This document shows, piece after piece, positions 37,701 to 49,700 of a stretch of 64,000 bases of DNA; within the stretch, counting starts at the first letter, position 1; the number at the start of each line of letters is the position of its first letter. A program made the translations under genes and the position numbers. The stretch covers positions 3,270,261 through 3,334,260 of the forward strand of contig JAREIK010001468.1 of assembly GCA_029783825.1 (NCBI GenBank), read 5' to 3'. The DNA is from Sapria himalayana (Eukaryota > Streptophyta > Magnoliopsida > Malpighiales > Rafflesiaceae). Below the pieces are notes generated by a model, which saw only the letters and a program-made list of their open reading frames with translations, searched no databases and had not been told where the DNA came from.

Positions 37701-40700
37701 GAGTACTATTGGTTTTATATTTTATATGGGAGACACTGCTTGTACTTGGGTATCAAAGAAGCAGTCTATAGTTATTCTTTTCACTTGTGAAGCAGAGTAT
37801 GTAGCAGCTACCTCTTGTGTATGTCATGTAATCTGGCTTCGAAATCTATTAAAAGAGTTAGGAGTGCCTCAACAAGAGTCGACCAAAATTTTTGTGGATA
37901 GCAAGTCAGTAATAGTTTTGGCCAAGATCCCAGTCTTTCATGATCGAAGTAAGCATATTGGTACTCGCTATTATTATATTAGAGAGTGCATTGCGAAGAA
38001 GGATGTACAGTTGGAGCATGTGAAGTCTCATGATCAATTAGCTGATATTTTTACCAAGCCTCTCAAGCAAGAAGATTTTACCAGGCAAAGAAGTTTACTC
38101 GGAGTAATAAAATCAAGTTTAAGGGTGGGTATTGAAATATAAACTTATTTTAATAATAATAATAATAATTTTAAAAATTATAGACTTGGTCAAAGTTAGT
38201 TGAGAATTAAATGTAACTTTGAATTTTTTAAGTAACATAATTACCTAAGATTAAGTCTAAGATAGTTGAGAGTTTTGTGGGATTTGTAACCTATAAATAA
38301 TCATATTGTTCTTATGTTTAATGTATTCTATTCTAAAGTGTATTGAAGTTTTTTTTTAAGCGTTATTATTCTTCTATCTTCTTCTATTTTTTAATTCCAG
38401 TCAAAGCACGCTGCACAAGTCACTTGTGCAACTAGACTTGCATATATTGTAATTTATATATTAAATATACAATATTATATATATAATATATAAACAAATA
38501 AACTATAAAATATGAATAATGAAATTCTGAATATAAAAAATATTAATGACTTTAAAAAATTATATAATTCTTAATTATATATTAAAAACTATTAAACAAT
38601 ATTACATAATAATATAAATAATAAACATATATTCTCTAACATTTACAAGATAAAATATGATAATATAATTTTTTTAAATAAATCCAACACATAAAAACAT
38701 AATAAATGACAAAGTAGTAAAAATTAAAAAATCACCATATTTTAGTCTGGTTGGTGCTGATTTTTGTTACTTAAATTTTTATTGGATGCATTGCCATTTA
38801 TATCTTATTGTAGTCCTTGATAATGATCTTTAAGATTTATTTGTATATTATCCTATTCTTTTAAGTATTATATAGTTAATATGTGGCTTTAGTCTATAAT
38901 TTGATATTCTAATTTAAAATAATATTCATATTTATCAATAAAGTAAAATCCGATGTTACATTAGACACTGGAAGAGAGGTTGTTCACTTGCCATTTGAGA
39001 ATATGAGAACTATGAATTTGTGTTATTTCCAACAAGTCAATATGTCTAAGTTCATATTATTTTGTGAGAAGATAAAATAATAATTTGTATCTAAATATTT
39101 CAATAGCTCGTATCCAAGGAAGCACGGACACGGCTCCCTACCGCCGTGTCCACGTGTCCGACACTCGGACATGACACGAACACGTGTTTGATATGCCACG
39201 TGGCGTATCATTGCACAATCCGTATCCGATACGCCACGTGGCGTATCGGATGGTTGCGTCGGCAGTCGTATCCACGTCTATAGTGCCCGACGTCCGACGA
39301 CGTCAGGTGGCCAACGTTGCAGCATGGACGACGTTGGCCACTGGCAGGGATGGGCACGATTTGAGGGGAGAGGAAGGGGCGGTGCGATTTGAGGGGAGAG
39401 GAAGGGGCGGTGCGATTTGAGGTGAGAGGCAGGGGCGGGCGTGATTGTGGGGAGAGGCAGGGGCGGTCGTGCTAGAGGGGAGAGGCAGGGGCATAAAATA
39501 AAATATTTTTATAAAATAAAAAAAATATATTTGTATATAATATAATTATAAAATATTATTTTATAAAATAAAATAATTATAAATATTATCTTATAAAATA
39601 AAATAAAATATTTTTATTTTATAAAATAAATAATATATATTTATTTTATATAATAAAATATTTTAATTTAATTTAATAAATTTTATAAAATACTTAATAT
39701 TTATAATTAATAATTTTTATTTTTATTTTTTTATCATGCAATATCCTAGCCGTATTCGTATCCTAGTTTTTTAGAATTTGTCGTGTCCCCGTATCCTGCC
39801 CTATCGTATCCTCGTGTTCGTGTCCGTGTCCGTGCTTCTTAGCTCGTATCTATTTGATGAATCACTTTATTGTTTATTCCTAGTTTATTGAATAAAGAAG
39901 TCATTATTTTTGACTATACTATTATTCTTTGTATTCAGAGACTTGCAAAAATTATCATAGTTATTTTAGTAATATTTAAATAAGTTTTTTAATTATTTGT
40001 AAATTGTATCTTTTTATTCTTATTATTGGTTAGCTAAGTTAAATATGTATTTTATTATATTTTTTATTCATTTGACCTTGATATTAGAATTTATATATGT
40101 AGCTAAATAATAAAGAGATGAAATAGTAATTTAGTATTTAAAATATTTTATTTCTATCTCAATAGTAATGTCTTCAAAATATGAATATTCTTTATATTTG
40201 TTAAAAAAATTATTTATGTTGCATATGTACCTATGTGTAATATAAAATATGAGAGTAGATACGGATTAACACATGTTTTTCATATTATAAAAAATTTTAT
40301 AAATTTTTAAAAAATATAATTTTTAATTTAATTCATTAATTATTATTTTATTAATGTTACTATTAATGAAGCTGAATATTATGTGTTGGTAAATAATACA
40401 TGGATTTAATATCATGTATGTTGAATTTCAATAGTGTTTGAAGTTTAGTACAAATTTATTATCTTAGGATAAAATTGGGTGAATGTATTTTTATATACAT
40501 AAAATTAGATGTGTTAAGTGGGTCGGGCAGTCAAAGCACATCCAATGGCATGGCATGGCATGATTCAACCATGCTAAGACTAAAGTCATGCTGGCTCGTG
40601 GCATGGCTCATTCTTTGCCATTTTAGGGGTGCACTAGTTTTTTTCCATGCTAGATATTAATGTAGTACAACCATAGTTAAAAAAATAGCCTTTTAAAATG

Positions 40701-43700
40701 GTTGCTTTTCATTGACATAATAGTAAAAATTTATAAAAATGTTTTTCTTTATTTATTTTAGTTGTTTGATGTAATTTAATGGCTCAATGGTTGAAATCTA
40801 ATAGTTATAAGATTTTTATCTTAAAAAAATAAAAAAAAAATTAATGTTTTAATAAAAAAATATTTATACATAACATATTGATATGTTTTATTTTTTACAA
40901 TTTATCTATTATCTTCTATTCGGTCTCTCTTTTCTCATATTGTCATAGTGGCTTGTAATAACATTGTATTCGCTTTTATCACCATCTACTATGTTGATTT
41001 AAAGTAGAAATTAAATAAAAAAATTTTTAGATTTCATTAAATCTTTTATTTTTATGATGAATTTGTTATATATGAGTGTTTGATGAGTATTTATTGAATA
41101 TGATATTTAAATAAAATTTTCCTTATTATATTTAATAATTCATTAAATAATGGTTTTGTAATTAATATATTTATGAGAACTATTAGAGATGTATTATTAG
41201 ATAATATTTTTCACGTTATATATGTGTCACATAATTAATCTAATAATACAAGCAAAAATAATAATAATTTTTTTATATTAGAAAATACTAGAAATGTATT
41301 AAAATATTCTTAAATACTTTACAAATAATAAGAAATTTACTTTGTAAGTTTATCAGTGGGTCTAAAACAAATTTCAATTGGATAAAAAATATTATTAAAA
41401 TTATACTAATATTATGTTAGATTTATGTGTTATCTATCAATATTTAATATCTAATTATGTCAATAATAAAAGTGGTGAAGTTATTATTAATGATTCAATT
41501 TGTGAAACATAAATTTTATAATATGATGAATATTTATTTATTTGTGTATACTTATATCATATGTATTGTTGAGTGTATATGTAATATTACTTATATATTT
41601 AATTAATATAGAAGATATCTAGATTTTAGTATCATGACTGTTGAGATGAAAAAAATGGATTAAAATTTTATTTTATTTTATTTTTTTTATTTTGCTTCGT
41701 GTATAGATTCTAATTTTTAGGATTAATATGAAATGGATAAAAAACTAAATGTGTCAATTGGGTTGGGTGGGTCGAGCATGACATGAGGTACAAAATGAAG
41801 CAAAACATAATTCAGTCATGCCTGGCATGACATGACCTAGTTTAGAGTTGTGCTTGGACCAATTTCATGCTGGCCCGCGATATGGCTTAGATCATGTTGA
41901 ACTAGAGTTTATGGCATGAGAAGTTTGACATTGCACAACTTGGCATGATGGCTTGTGCATGCTATTTTTGGCTTGGTTGGCCAAATATGTTAGTCATGAT
42001 TCAACCTAGACTAACCTAGAATGAGTTAGTCCAGGTTGGTCTGACCTAGGCTAGCTTGGATTGAACCAAGGCTAGTTAGATTTATTCCAGGCTAGCCAGG
42101 CCTGATCCAATATGACTCGAGCAAAAAACATGTCAATGAGTTGTGCTGAGCTACTCATTTTTAGATTCGTGCCGGCATGATACAGTATGTTTGACATATC
42201 TATAGAAAATATATTAAAATACATATCAATCTGTATTAACTAAATATAAGAACAAGATAATAAGATTTACAAATAATTAAATAACATAATAAAATATTAT
42301 AATATTATATATGATAGTTTTAGCAAGCCTTCAAGTACGGATATAGGCATTATATTTGAAAATTACTTTTTTATTTAATTAATCAGAAAAAAATGATGAA
42401 GTGGCCCATCAAATATGACTATTTGTCTTACTACTTAGATATTAATTATTATACCATTTTATCGCATAATGACATTAAAATTTAGATTTATTGAGTTTGA
42501 GGTGTTAAATAGTCATGCCATGCTAGCAAAGCTTCCAAATCATCAATCTTGGCACTACCCATTTGGCCTACAGTCAGGCACATTCGTGTCGGGTCATGTC
42601 AGATCATGTTAATTTTGGGCAGAAATATATTTTAAATATTTTGAAATTTTAATTTATTATTTATTAAAAATAAATATATTAAAATAAAATAAATAATTTA
42701 AAAAATTAACATTCAACTCAACTAAAAAATAAGTGTTTAATAAAAAATAATATATTTTATTCCATAATCAAAAATAGAATATAATACATATATATACATA
42801 ATATAAGATGAATCATAAGATCATAAATGCATAATGAAATAATTGGTAGAAATCTAAAAATAATAAAAATATGGTATTGTATGAAAAAAATCAAAAATTA
42901 CATAAGAGTCATTAGTCAGTGACTGGTATTATAGTACGGATATAGATACAAATTATCATTATCATATATTTATCTGAATGTATAGCTAGTAGTAATTTTA
43001 TTATCCTCAATCTCGATGTTCTACGAGTCATCATTCATCAGTAATTCTTATGTTTTATTTTGAATTTTCGATTTTGAATTTTCCTAGTCCTTATTGCATG
43101 TAAATATCGTTATGATATTTAGTTGTAGTCATGATTTTTTATGTTTGTCAGCTTGCTTTAAAAGGAAAAAATTTAAATTGAATATGAGATATTATTGGAG
43201 TTATACCTACCTTATGTTCAAATCTTATATTAACTATCAATACGTGATATCCGACTATGTCAATAGTAAGAGTGAAAAATTTATTATTAATAATTCAAAC
43301 TGGTATACAAGAATTTTTTTATGATATGATAAATATATATTTGTTTGGGTATACTCCATTATTTGTATTATATTTTGTTACATATGCAATATTTGTAGAA
43401 TGTTAATTAAGTGTAGATGTCACCCTGAATTTAATGTCATAATTATTGAGATGAAAATTAAATATTTGTAATACTGATTTTTATTGTAACTTTATATTGT
43501 TTTGTTGCCTATATGGATCAAATAAGGTGGAAAAAGTGTAAAATACTAACACACATATTCATGTGCATGAACCAAATACACTAATCTAAAGGGTTTATTT
43601 ATTATAATTTTTTAATTTATTTATATATTATGATACTATGTATGATAATTATAATTAGACATTGAGTACGGATATAGATATCATATTCAAAGATGGCGAC

Positions 43701-46700
43701 TTCTCTATTTAGTTAGTCATGAGAAAATGATGAGATAGTTCATCGAATAAGAGTGAACTATTTTAATAATTAGATATTAATTGTTGTTTCATCCTATCAC
43801 ATTATGATATTAAGAATTTGAATATTTTATTAAGATAAAAATCATATGAATCTTTTTATAATGTATTATCTAATATGATATATGAACTATCGACCCTCCG
43901 GTATTTAGTATAATATTGAAATTAATCTTTTGTATGACAGCTAATATTATTTTAAATAGAATATTGAGATTGTGCCTAGGTATTGTAGAGATATTTATAA
44001 GCATGATTGACTGGGAAGATTTGAGATTGAGCATTCAGGAGAAGGCATAAGAGATGATGATGAATGATAATTTATGAGACATGAAGATTGAAGATATTAA
44101 GGGTATTAGCGACATCTTTAGACACATTCATAATAATGACGATCTGCATTTGTATTTTTACTATCATATCACTGATATCGATTGATGATTCTTGATTCAT
44201 GTGATAGTGATATGATGTTTGTTTATTTTTTTTTAATTTTATTTTATTATGATTTATGCATTATTAATATATTGGATAATACTTATTATTCTTTTTATTT
44301 TTATTATTTTTTTATTTAATTATGATTTATACACATCATATTATACTTTTGTCTCATTATTGAAATGAAATAATTTTTTAAAATTTTTATTTGAGTCAAA
44401 CCATATATATTGTCAAGTCAGGATCATAATATGAGAATGTGAATTACGGAAGTAGAATGCCATTACTAGGATATTGTATATATTTTTTATTTTGTATTTT
44501 CTTTATTTTTTAAAGTTTAATATTTTTATTTTTTAATAATTAATGAAATAATAATTAATAATTAATAAATCTAATGTTTAAAAATTTTTAAATTTTATTT
44601 AAATTTAAAATTTCAACAAATGGCCAAAAATTGGCAAGAAAATGATTTGTTTAATTGGTTTGTGCTGGCACGGCCCAACATTTTGTGGGCCAAGCATGCT
44701 GTGTCGGGCATGACACTAGAACCCTCTCGTGCCATGCCCGGCATGGCACGGTGGCATGGTCGTGCCTCACTGAAATGAGTCGTGTTAGTAAGTATGACAT
44801 GACTATTTTGACACTTCTAATAAAATTTATCTACATTATTAATTTCATTCTCATTATAATAATAATTTAATATTTTTTACATAGTAATGACTAGAATAAA
44901 TTTTTTTAAATATATATTATTTAAAACAAAAATAAATTAAATTGTAGACATGTACAGTGTAAATTTATAAATTTGCTATTGGCTACCATAATTTTGTGGA
45001 TGTGGATTATGATTCTCTAGACTAAATACTATTCATTGTTAATTATAAATTATAAATATTAATACAAATAATATTTTATAATAATATATTCTAAATGCAA
45101 GAAAAGTATAGATATTAAAATTTTTTAGAGAGAGTCCAATAAGAGAGGAGAAATTAAATATATTTTTTATATATTTATCAATATTTTCAAAGGCAAAAAA
45201 CGTAATGTGAGGTGTTTTCATATTTGTGAGGCGAGATGCAAGTTGTGAAGCATTGAGGTGTAAGCCATTTGTGATGATAAATATAATTTAATAATTATTT
45301 TATAATATATTAAACAAAATAAGATAACATAAAATTATTTCCATACTTCAAATAGAGAACCATAACTTACTCAAAATAAGAAATACATTGAATTACTATC
45401 ATAGTTTTAAAATCATAAATTAGAAAAGGTGTCAACATAGTGTTAGTTCCAAACTTTAATATTTTAACTCAAATCATTTTTTTTCAATTTTAACACCATC
45501 ATCATCATTATCTAATGTATCAATAGTTGGAAATTTTTTACTATCAAATCTTCTCATTTCATCTAAATCATTATCTTCATAAATTTGTGATAATTAAAAA
45601 TTTTTTTTTCTTTGCCTCTGCTCGAACCTAACATAAAATACTAAATATGATTAAATATTATAAGTTCATTATTAAATTAATCAAATTAATGACTTAAATT
45701 TGGGGTACTTGCTAATTCAATATGTTTTCTTTTGTAGATTTATGAAGAAACCATGTTATCAGATGATGCTTGTGTCTTTTGGTCTTTGAATAGCACAACT
45801 CTAATAACATCTATGTTGAATAACTCATTATCTTCAAGCCAACAAATATCAATTGGGAAGAGGTGATCTTTTTTTGTAATCCATTCATCATCTGAATCAA
45901 GCTCATTTACTAAAATCAGATTAACATTTTGTTTTCTTTATAGAATTCGTTGTCTCAATCTAGTATTGTACATTACATATATTAGTGTATTTAATTTTTT
46001 ATGTTAAATCTATTTTTCTTTTTTGTATGAATCTATAAATAATAAAAGAAATAAATATATGTGTTAAGATGAAATGAAAATTATCTAATATTAAAATAAA
46101 AATATATGAATATAAATTTACAAAATAGAGATATTAGTATTACCAATTCAAATGTACTTCAATTTTTCTCATATCCTGAAGCACTGCAAGTAAGGCTAAA
46201 GACTTGAATAACAAACTTTTACAATTCTGATATTAAACTCCCAAAACGCATCCACCAACTCTGGTATTTGGGTGTTTTAAATTTATATTTTATAGTTTTA
46301 GTTTTAATTTTAATAACCAAATGATGAAGATTTGTGAGGCGTACGCCTCGATTGAGAAGGCAGAGAAGGTGTGTGTTTTTATGCCTTTTATGCGCCTCGG
46401 CTAAGAAGGCGTACACCTTTGAAAACATTGATATTTATAGATTTTTTAAGCTTATATGACAAATAAAAAATATCAAATACCTAATTGTAGTTTTTTAAAA
46501 ATTCTTAAAAATATTTTTTTATTTTTTAATATTTTAACTAGATAGAAATTAAATATTTATAGACTATTGGAATTAAAATCTAATGGTCAGGCACACTTCC
46601 ACTTGGAAAATAAAAAAGAAATTTTTTATGTTGGCATGCGCTCTCATTTGCTTGACAATCATGTTACCCTGTCATGTGGCACTTGGCTAAATATAGATCA

Positions 46701-49700
46701 TATATACCAACAAGTATAAATGATCTGGTATTCCATGAGTCAACTTTAGTTCTGGCTTTTGATGAGCAAAAGTCTAGGAGACTTGACTATCAAAGAGAAA
46801 GACAGACTCAATGAGTCAACTTTAGAAAACTAATACATTAAATTTATTGTTTATTTAATGTATTATTTTTTCTTGATGATATTAAAATATTGATAGATAA
46901 GTAGAATGGAAGAGAAGTAGATATATAGATATATAAACAGACCGACAAATAGATAGATAGATAAACATATAGATTGACAGTATATATATGAATTGACAGA
47001 TAGAAAGATAGACAAATAGACAGTTAAATAGAGAGAGATAAATACATAGACAGATAAAAAGATTGATAAATTGATAGATAGACAAATAGATAAACATATA
47101 GAAAGATAGATAAATTGAAAGATAGACAGATATACAGATAGATAGATAGACTGATAAATAGATAGACAGGTAGACAAATAGACAAATAGACAGATAGATA
47201 CATTTATATAATATATATATATTTTTGATTTATTTTCAGACATTATATTGCTTAGGATAATGCCCAGGCCTAGGCTCAGTCAAGTTGGAGGAGATAGATG
47301 CTTAAAATTGATATTTGTAGTGTTGGAGTTTATATTTTTATAATTATTATATTTTACTGCATTATGGATGACAGAATCTAAGATATGGATTGTCTCAATT
47401 CAATCAGTTCATTATACAAGGATTAGGGTCTCATGTGTGTATTTCATTTAGAATATTTTTTCTATGATATTGGTTGACTGATATCATTTAAATGAACTGC
47501 ATCTCCTTCTGTCATTCATGCTATATTTTTCAGCCTGATATGCTTTGGTTTGAATTATTTTTGTTTGCCAACTTAATTGACGTATCTGCCCCTCGGGGCA
47601 TATTGCAGATGAAAACCCACAATGGAGAAGTAAACGCTGTGTACAATAAAAAGTATTCTTCTTTTGCTTTATATAGAGGGGTACATTCTGATGACTTTAC
47701 TGCTTATCAATCCTCTTCAAGATTGCATCCAAAAAATTGTCAGTCAAATTCTATAACCCAGTTGAGAAATTGGTTGATCGATTTAAAGCTCGATGATGGC
47801 ACTCCTCAGCAAACAATTGGTAATTTTGGTCTCTTTGTTATTTAATTTTCCTCATGTACAAATGGATGCCCCTAAACACTAGTTATCTGGCTTGGGATAA
47901 TTCATATGTTGAGTGCTCTCATTCATAATATAAATAAGAAAAAAAAATAAACTATAAAAAATATAGTACGTAGGATTCCCCTTCAAATTGATGTGCAAAT
48001 CTCTAGAATACTTGGGTTGGAGGAAAAAAATATGAGTTGAGATATTTTCAGGATCTTCATAAAGATATTGACTGATTGATTTCCTATAAAAATAGGCTGT
48101 AACAATAATTTTAGTACTCATCTTATTTCTTTGAAATAAATAATTTATCTTTATATATTTTGTTCGATTATGAAATATCAGATTAGAAGTTATATGTTAT
48201 ACTGTGTGATTATCACAATAAAAAATATATAAATATATAATTATCTCTTTCATCTTTAACTCTAAATATGTATTATTTCTCAAATCAATTTATTGTTTAT
48301 TATTTTTTTAGAAGATAAAATCATCTAAAAAAATATATAAAAAACTATATTAGACACTTATATCACCTGAAAGTTGAGATATTGGTTTCCAAGTCTCATT
48401 CAAGTAGAATATATATATATATTTTTTTCAATATGTTCTAGCACTATCTTAGGTGAGATTATATTTATAAAGAATATTAGAGTATCCTAGTATTGTTTAT
48501 AGAAATAATAGAAGAGATCAAAGAAGGAAATTGACATGAGTATAAAATAACTTTGTGAAATAGAGTTATGGATACAACTCCTCTGTTTGTTTTGAAGAAC
48601 AATTGAAAGGTAAAATCAGAAGAGCTAAGACAGAATCATATGGCTTGTCGTGAGACTCTTCTTTGATTTGAACATGCTGCTTATGTTTCTTTCTTTTAGT
48701 ATATACTCTATGTATGAGTGGTTAATTCTCATAATCTTTGGCTAATCCTAAGTTATATATGGAGTAAATTTGTGAACTACTAGGTCATTTAGACTTAAAG
48801 GAGCTTTTTTTTCCTAGGAAATTTTAATTTTTTTAGAATTAACTTGATCTATATTTATTATTACATATGATAACTTTTTATAGGAGTATTATCAAAGTGT
48901 TGATCAACAAATTTAGATGTAGGGGATTAATGACGCTCTCTCATGGCTAGAGACTCAAGTGGAACTGTAGTGGAATATGACAAAGTAGTAAATCCAAATA
49001 TATTTTTTGGATTTTTATTCTTCCTAGTCTAGTTAAAAAATAAATTATATTAAAAAAAACTTATTATTAGTACTCACTAATACAATTAGACACTAGTGAG
49101 CAATACTTATATTTTTTGGCTATTAGAATAATAATAAAAAAATATTTTATTGTCCTAGGTATTTTCTTTTCTCGTTTCAGGAAGAGATCTTGAATAAAGC
49201 AAAGGCTCTCAAGTAGAGGTGTCAAACGGGCCGGCCCGGCAGGGCCCGGCCCGTTTTTAACAGGCACGATCGTGCTGCCGTGCCTGGCACTGCATGGTTT
49301 AAATATAGACGGGCCCGGCACGGCCTGCCGTGCCGGCCCGTGCCCGGCCCGCACTGGCCGGCCTGGCCATACAGGCCAGGGCAGAGGCTGACCCGAGCAG
49401 CCGAGCCCGAGTCCTGAGAGTGAGAGAGTGGTAGGGTAGGGGCAGGCCGGAGGCCGTACGGACACGCAGAATATTGTTTTTTTTTTTTAAATTTATATAA
49501 TGTAAATTGTATTGCTTAAGTGTAGAGTATTAATTAATAAATATAAATTTTTTTAAAAATGTTAAAAATAAAAATTAAATAAAAAAACAAATTTTAGAAA
49601 AGTATTTTTTTTATCAAATTAAAATTAGTTTAGCTTTTATTATATTTATTAATTATATATTAAAGTTAATTTTTAAAATAAAATTTAAATCGTAAAAAAA

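Larger units (their letters stand above)
33762..38403 (+). mobile_element. Ty1/copia retrotransposon with both LTRs, inactivated
   Basis: The element is 4,642 bp. The LTRs are 33762-34044 (283 bp) and 38130-38403 (274 bp), differing by about 5% by eye plus a 12-bp deletion. The 5-bp target duplications AAGCA are at 33757-33761 and 38404-38408. A primer-binding site TGGTATCAGAGG follows the left LTR, and a polypurine tract precedes the right one. Domain order is gag, zinc knuckle, protease, integrase, reverse transcriptase, RNase H, which defines Copia. The reading frame is broken by several TGA and TAA codons and at least two frameshifts, so it cannot make the polyprotein. It lies in sense orientation inside POT1 intron 2. 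Confidence 0.96.
39114..39840. mobile_element. MULE-like MITE with GC-rich interior
   Basis: The ends are inverted: left CAAGGAAGCACGGACACGG and right CCGTGTCCGTGCTTCTT. The flanks repeat AGCTCGTATC (39105-39114 and 39841-39850). A 9-10-bp duplication fits Mutator-like elements. The left half is GC-rich with G-box palindromes and a 28-bp tandem repeat. The right half is an AT-rich ataaaata run. No transposase. Confidence 0.82.
40506..44819 (+). mobile_element. Decayed hAT element or nested pair, same family as 49.2-53.2 kb
   Basis: The left end TAGATGTGTTAAGTGGGTCGGG and the right end TTTTGACACTTCTA are inverted. A 7-bp ATAAAAT adjoins both ends, offset by one base. Plus-strand remnants of one transposase region occur twice (about 40930-42490 and 43094-44130), with a second left-type end at 42497 between them, so one copy probably inserted into another. 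No intact frame survives. Confidence 0.5.
33077..47608 (+). other. POT1 intron 2 (14.5 kb)
   Basis: It holds a Copia element with both LTRs, a MULE-like MITE, a cluster of hAT remnants, a second hAT-type MITE family and a tetranucleotide repeat. The parts 33077-33424, 38409-39104, 46431-46890 and 47211-47608 show only AT-rich DNA without a recognisable feature. Confidence 0.85.

Noticed and set aside
46863..47243. A 126-codon frame of repeated Ile-Tyr-Leu-Ser
   Set aside because: It is the reverse reading of a GATA/GACA tetranucleotide repeat.
47492..47608. Open sequence continuing upstream of POT1 exon 3
   Set aside because: It is intron read-through before a good ATTGCAG acceptor. The conserved POT1 sequence starts exactly after it.
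18458..47608. Introns 1 and 2 having nearly equal length (14,482 and 14,532 bp)
   Set aside because: They contain different elements with no shared order, so the similarity looks accidental.
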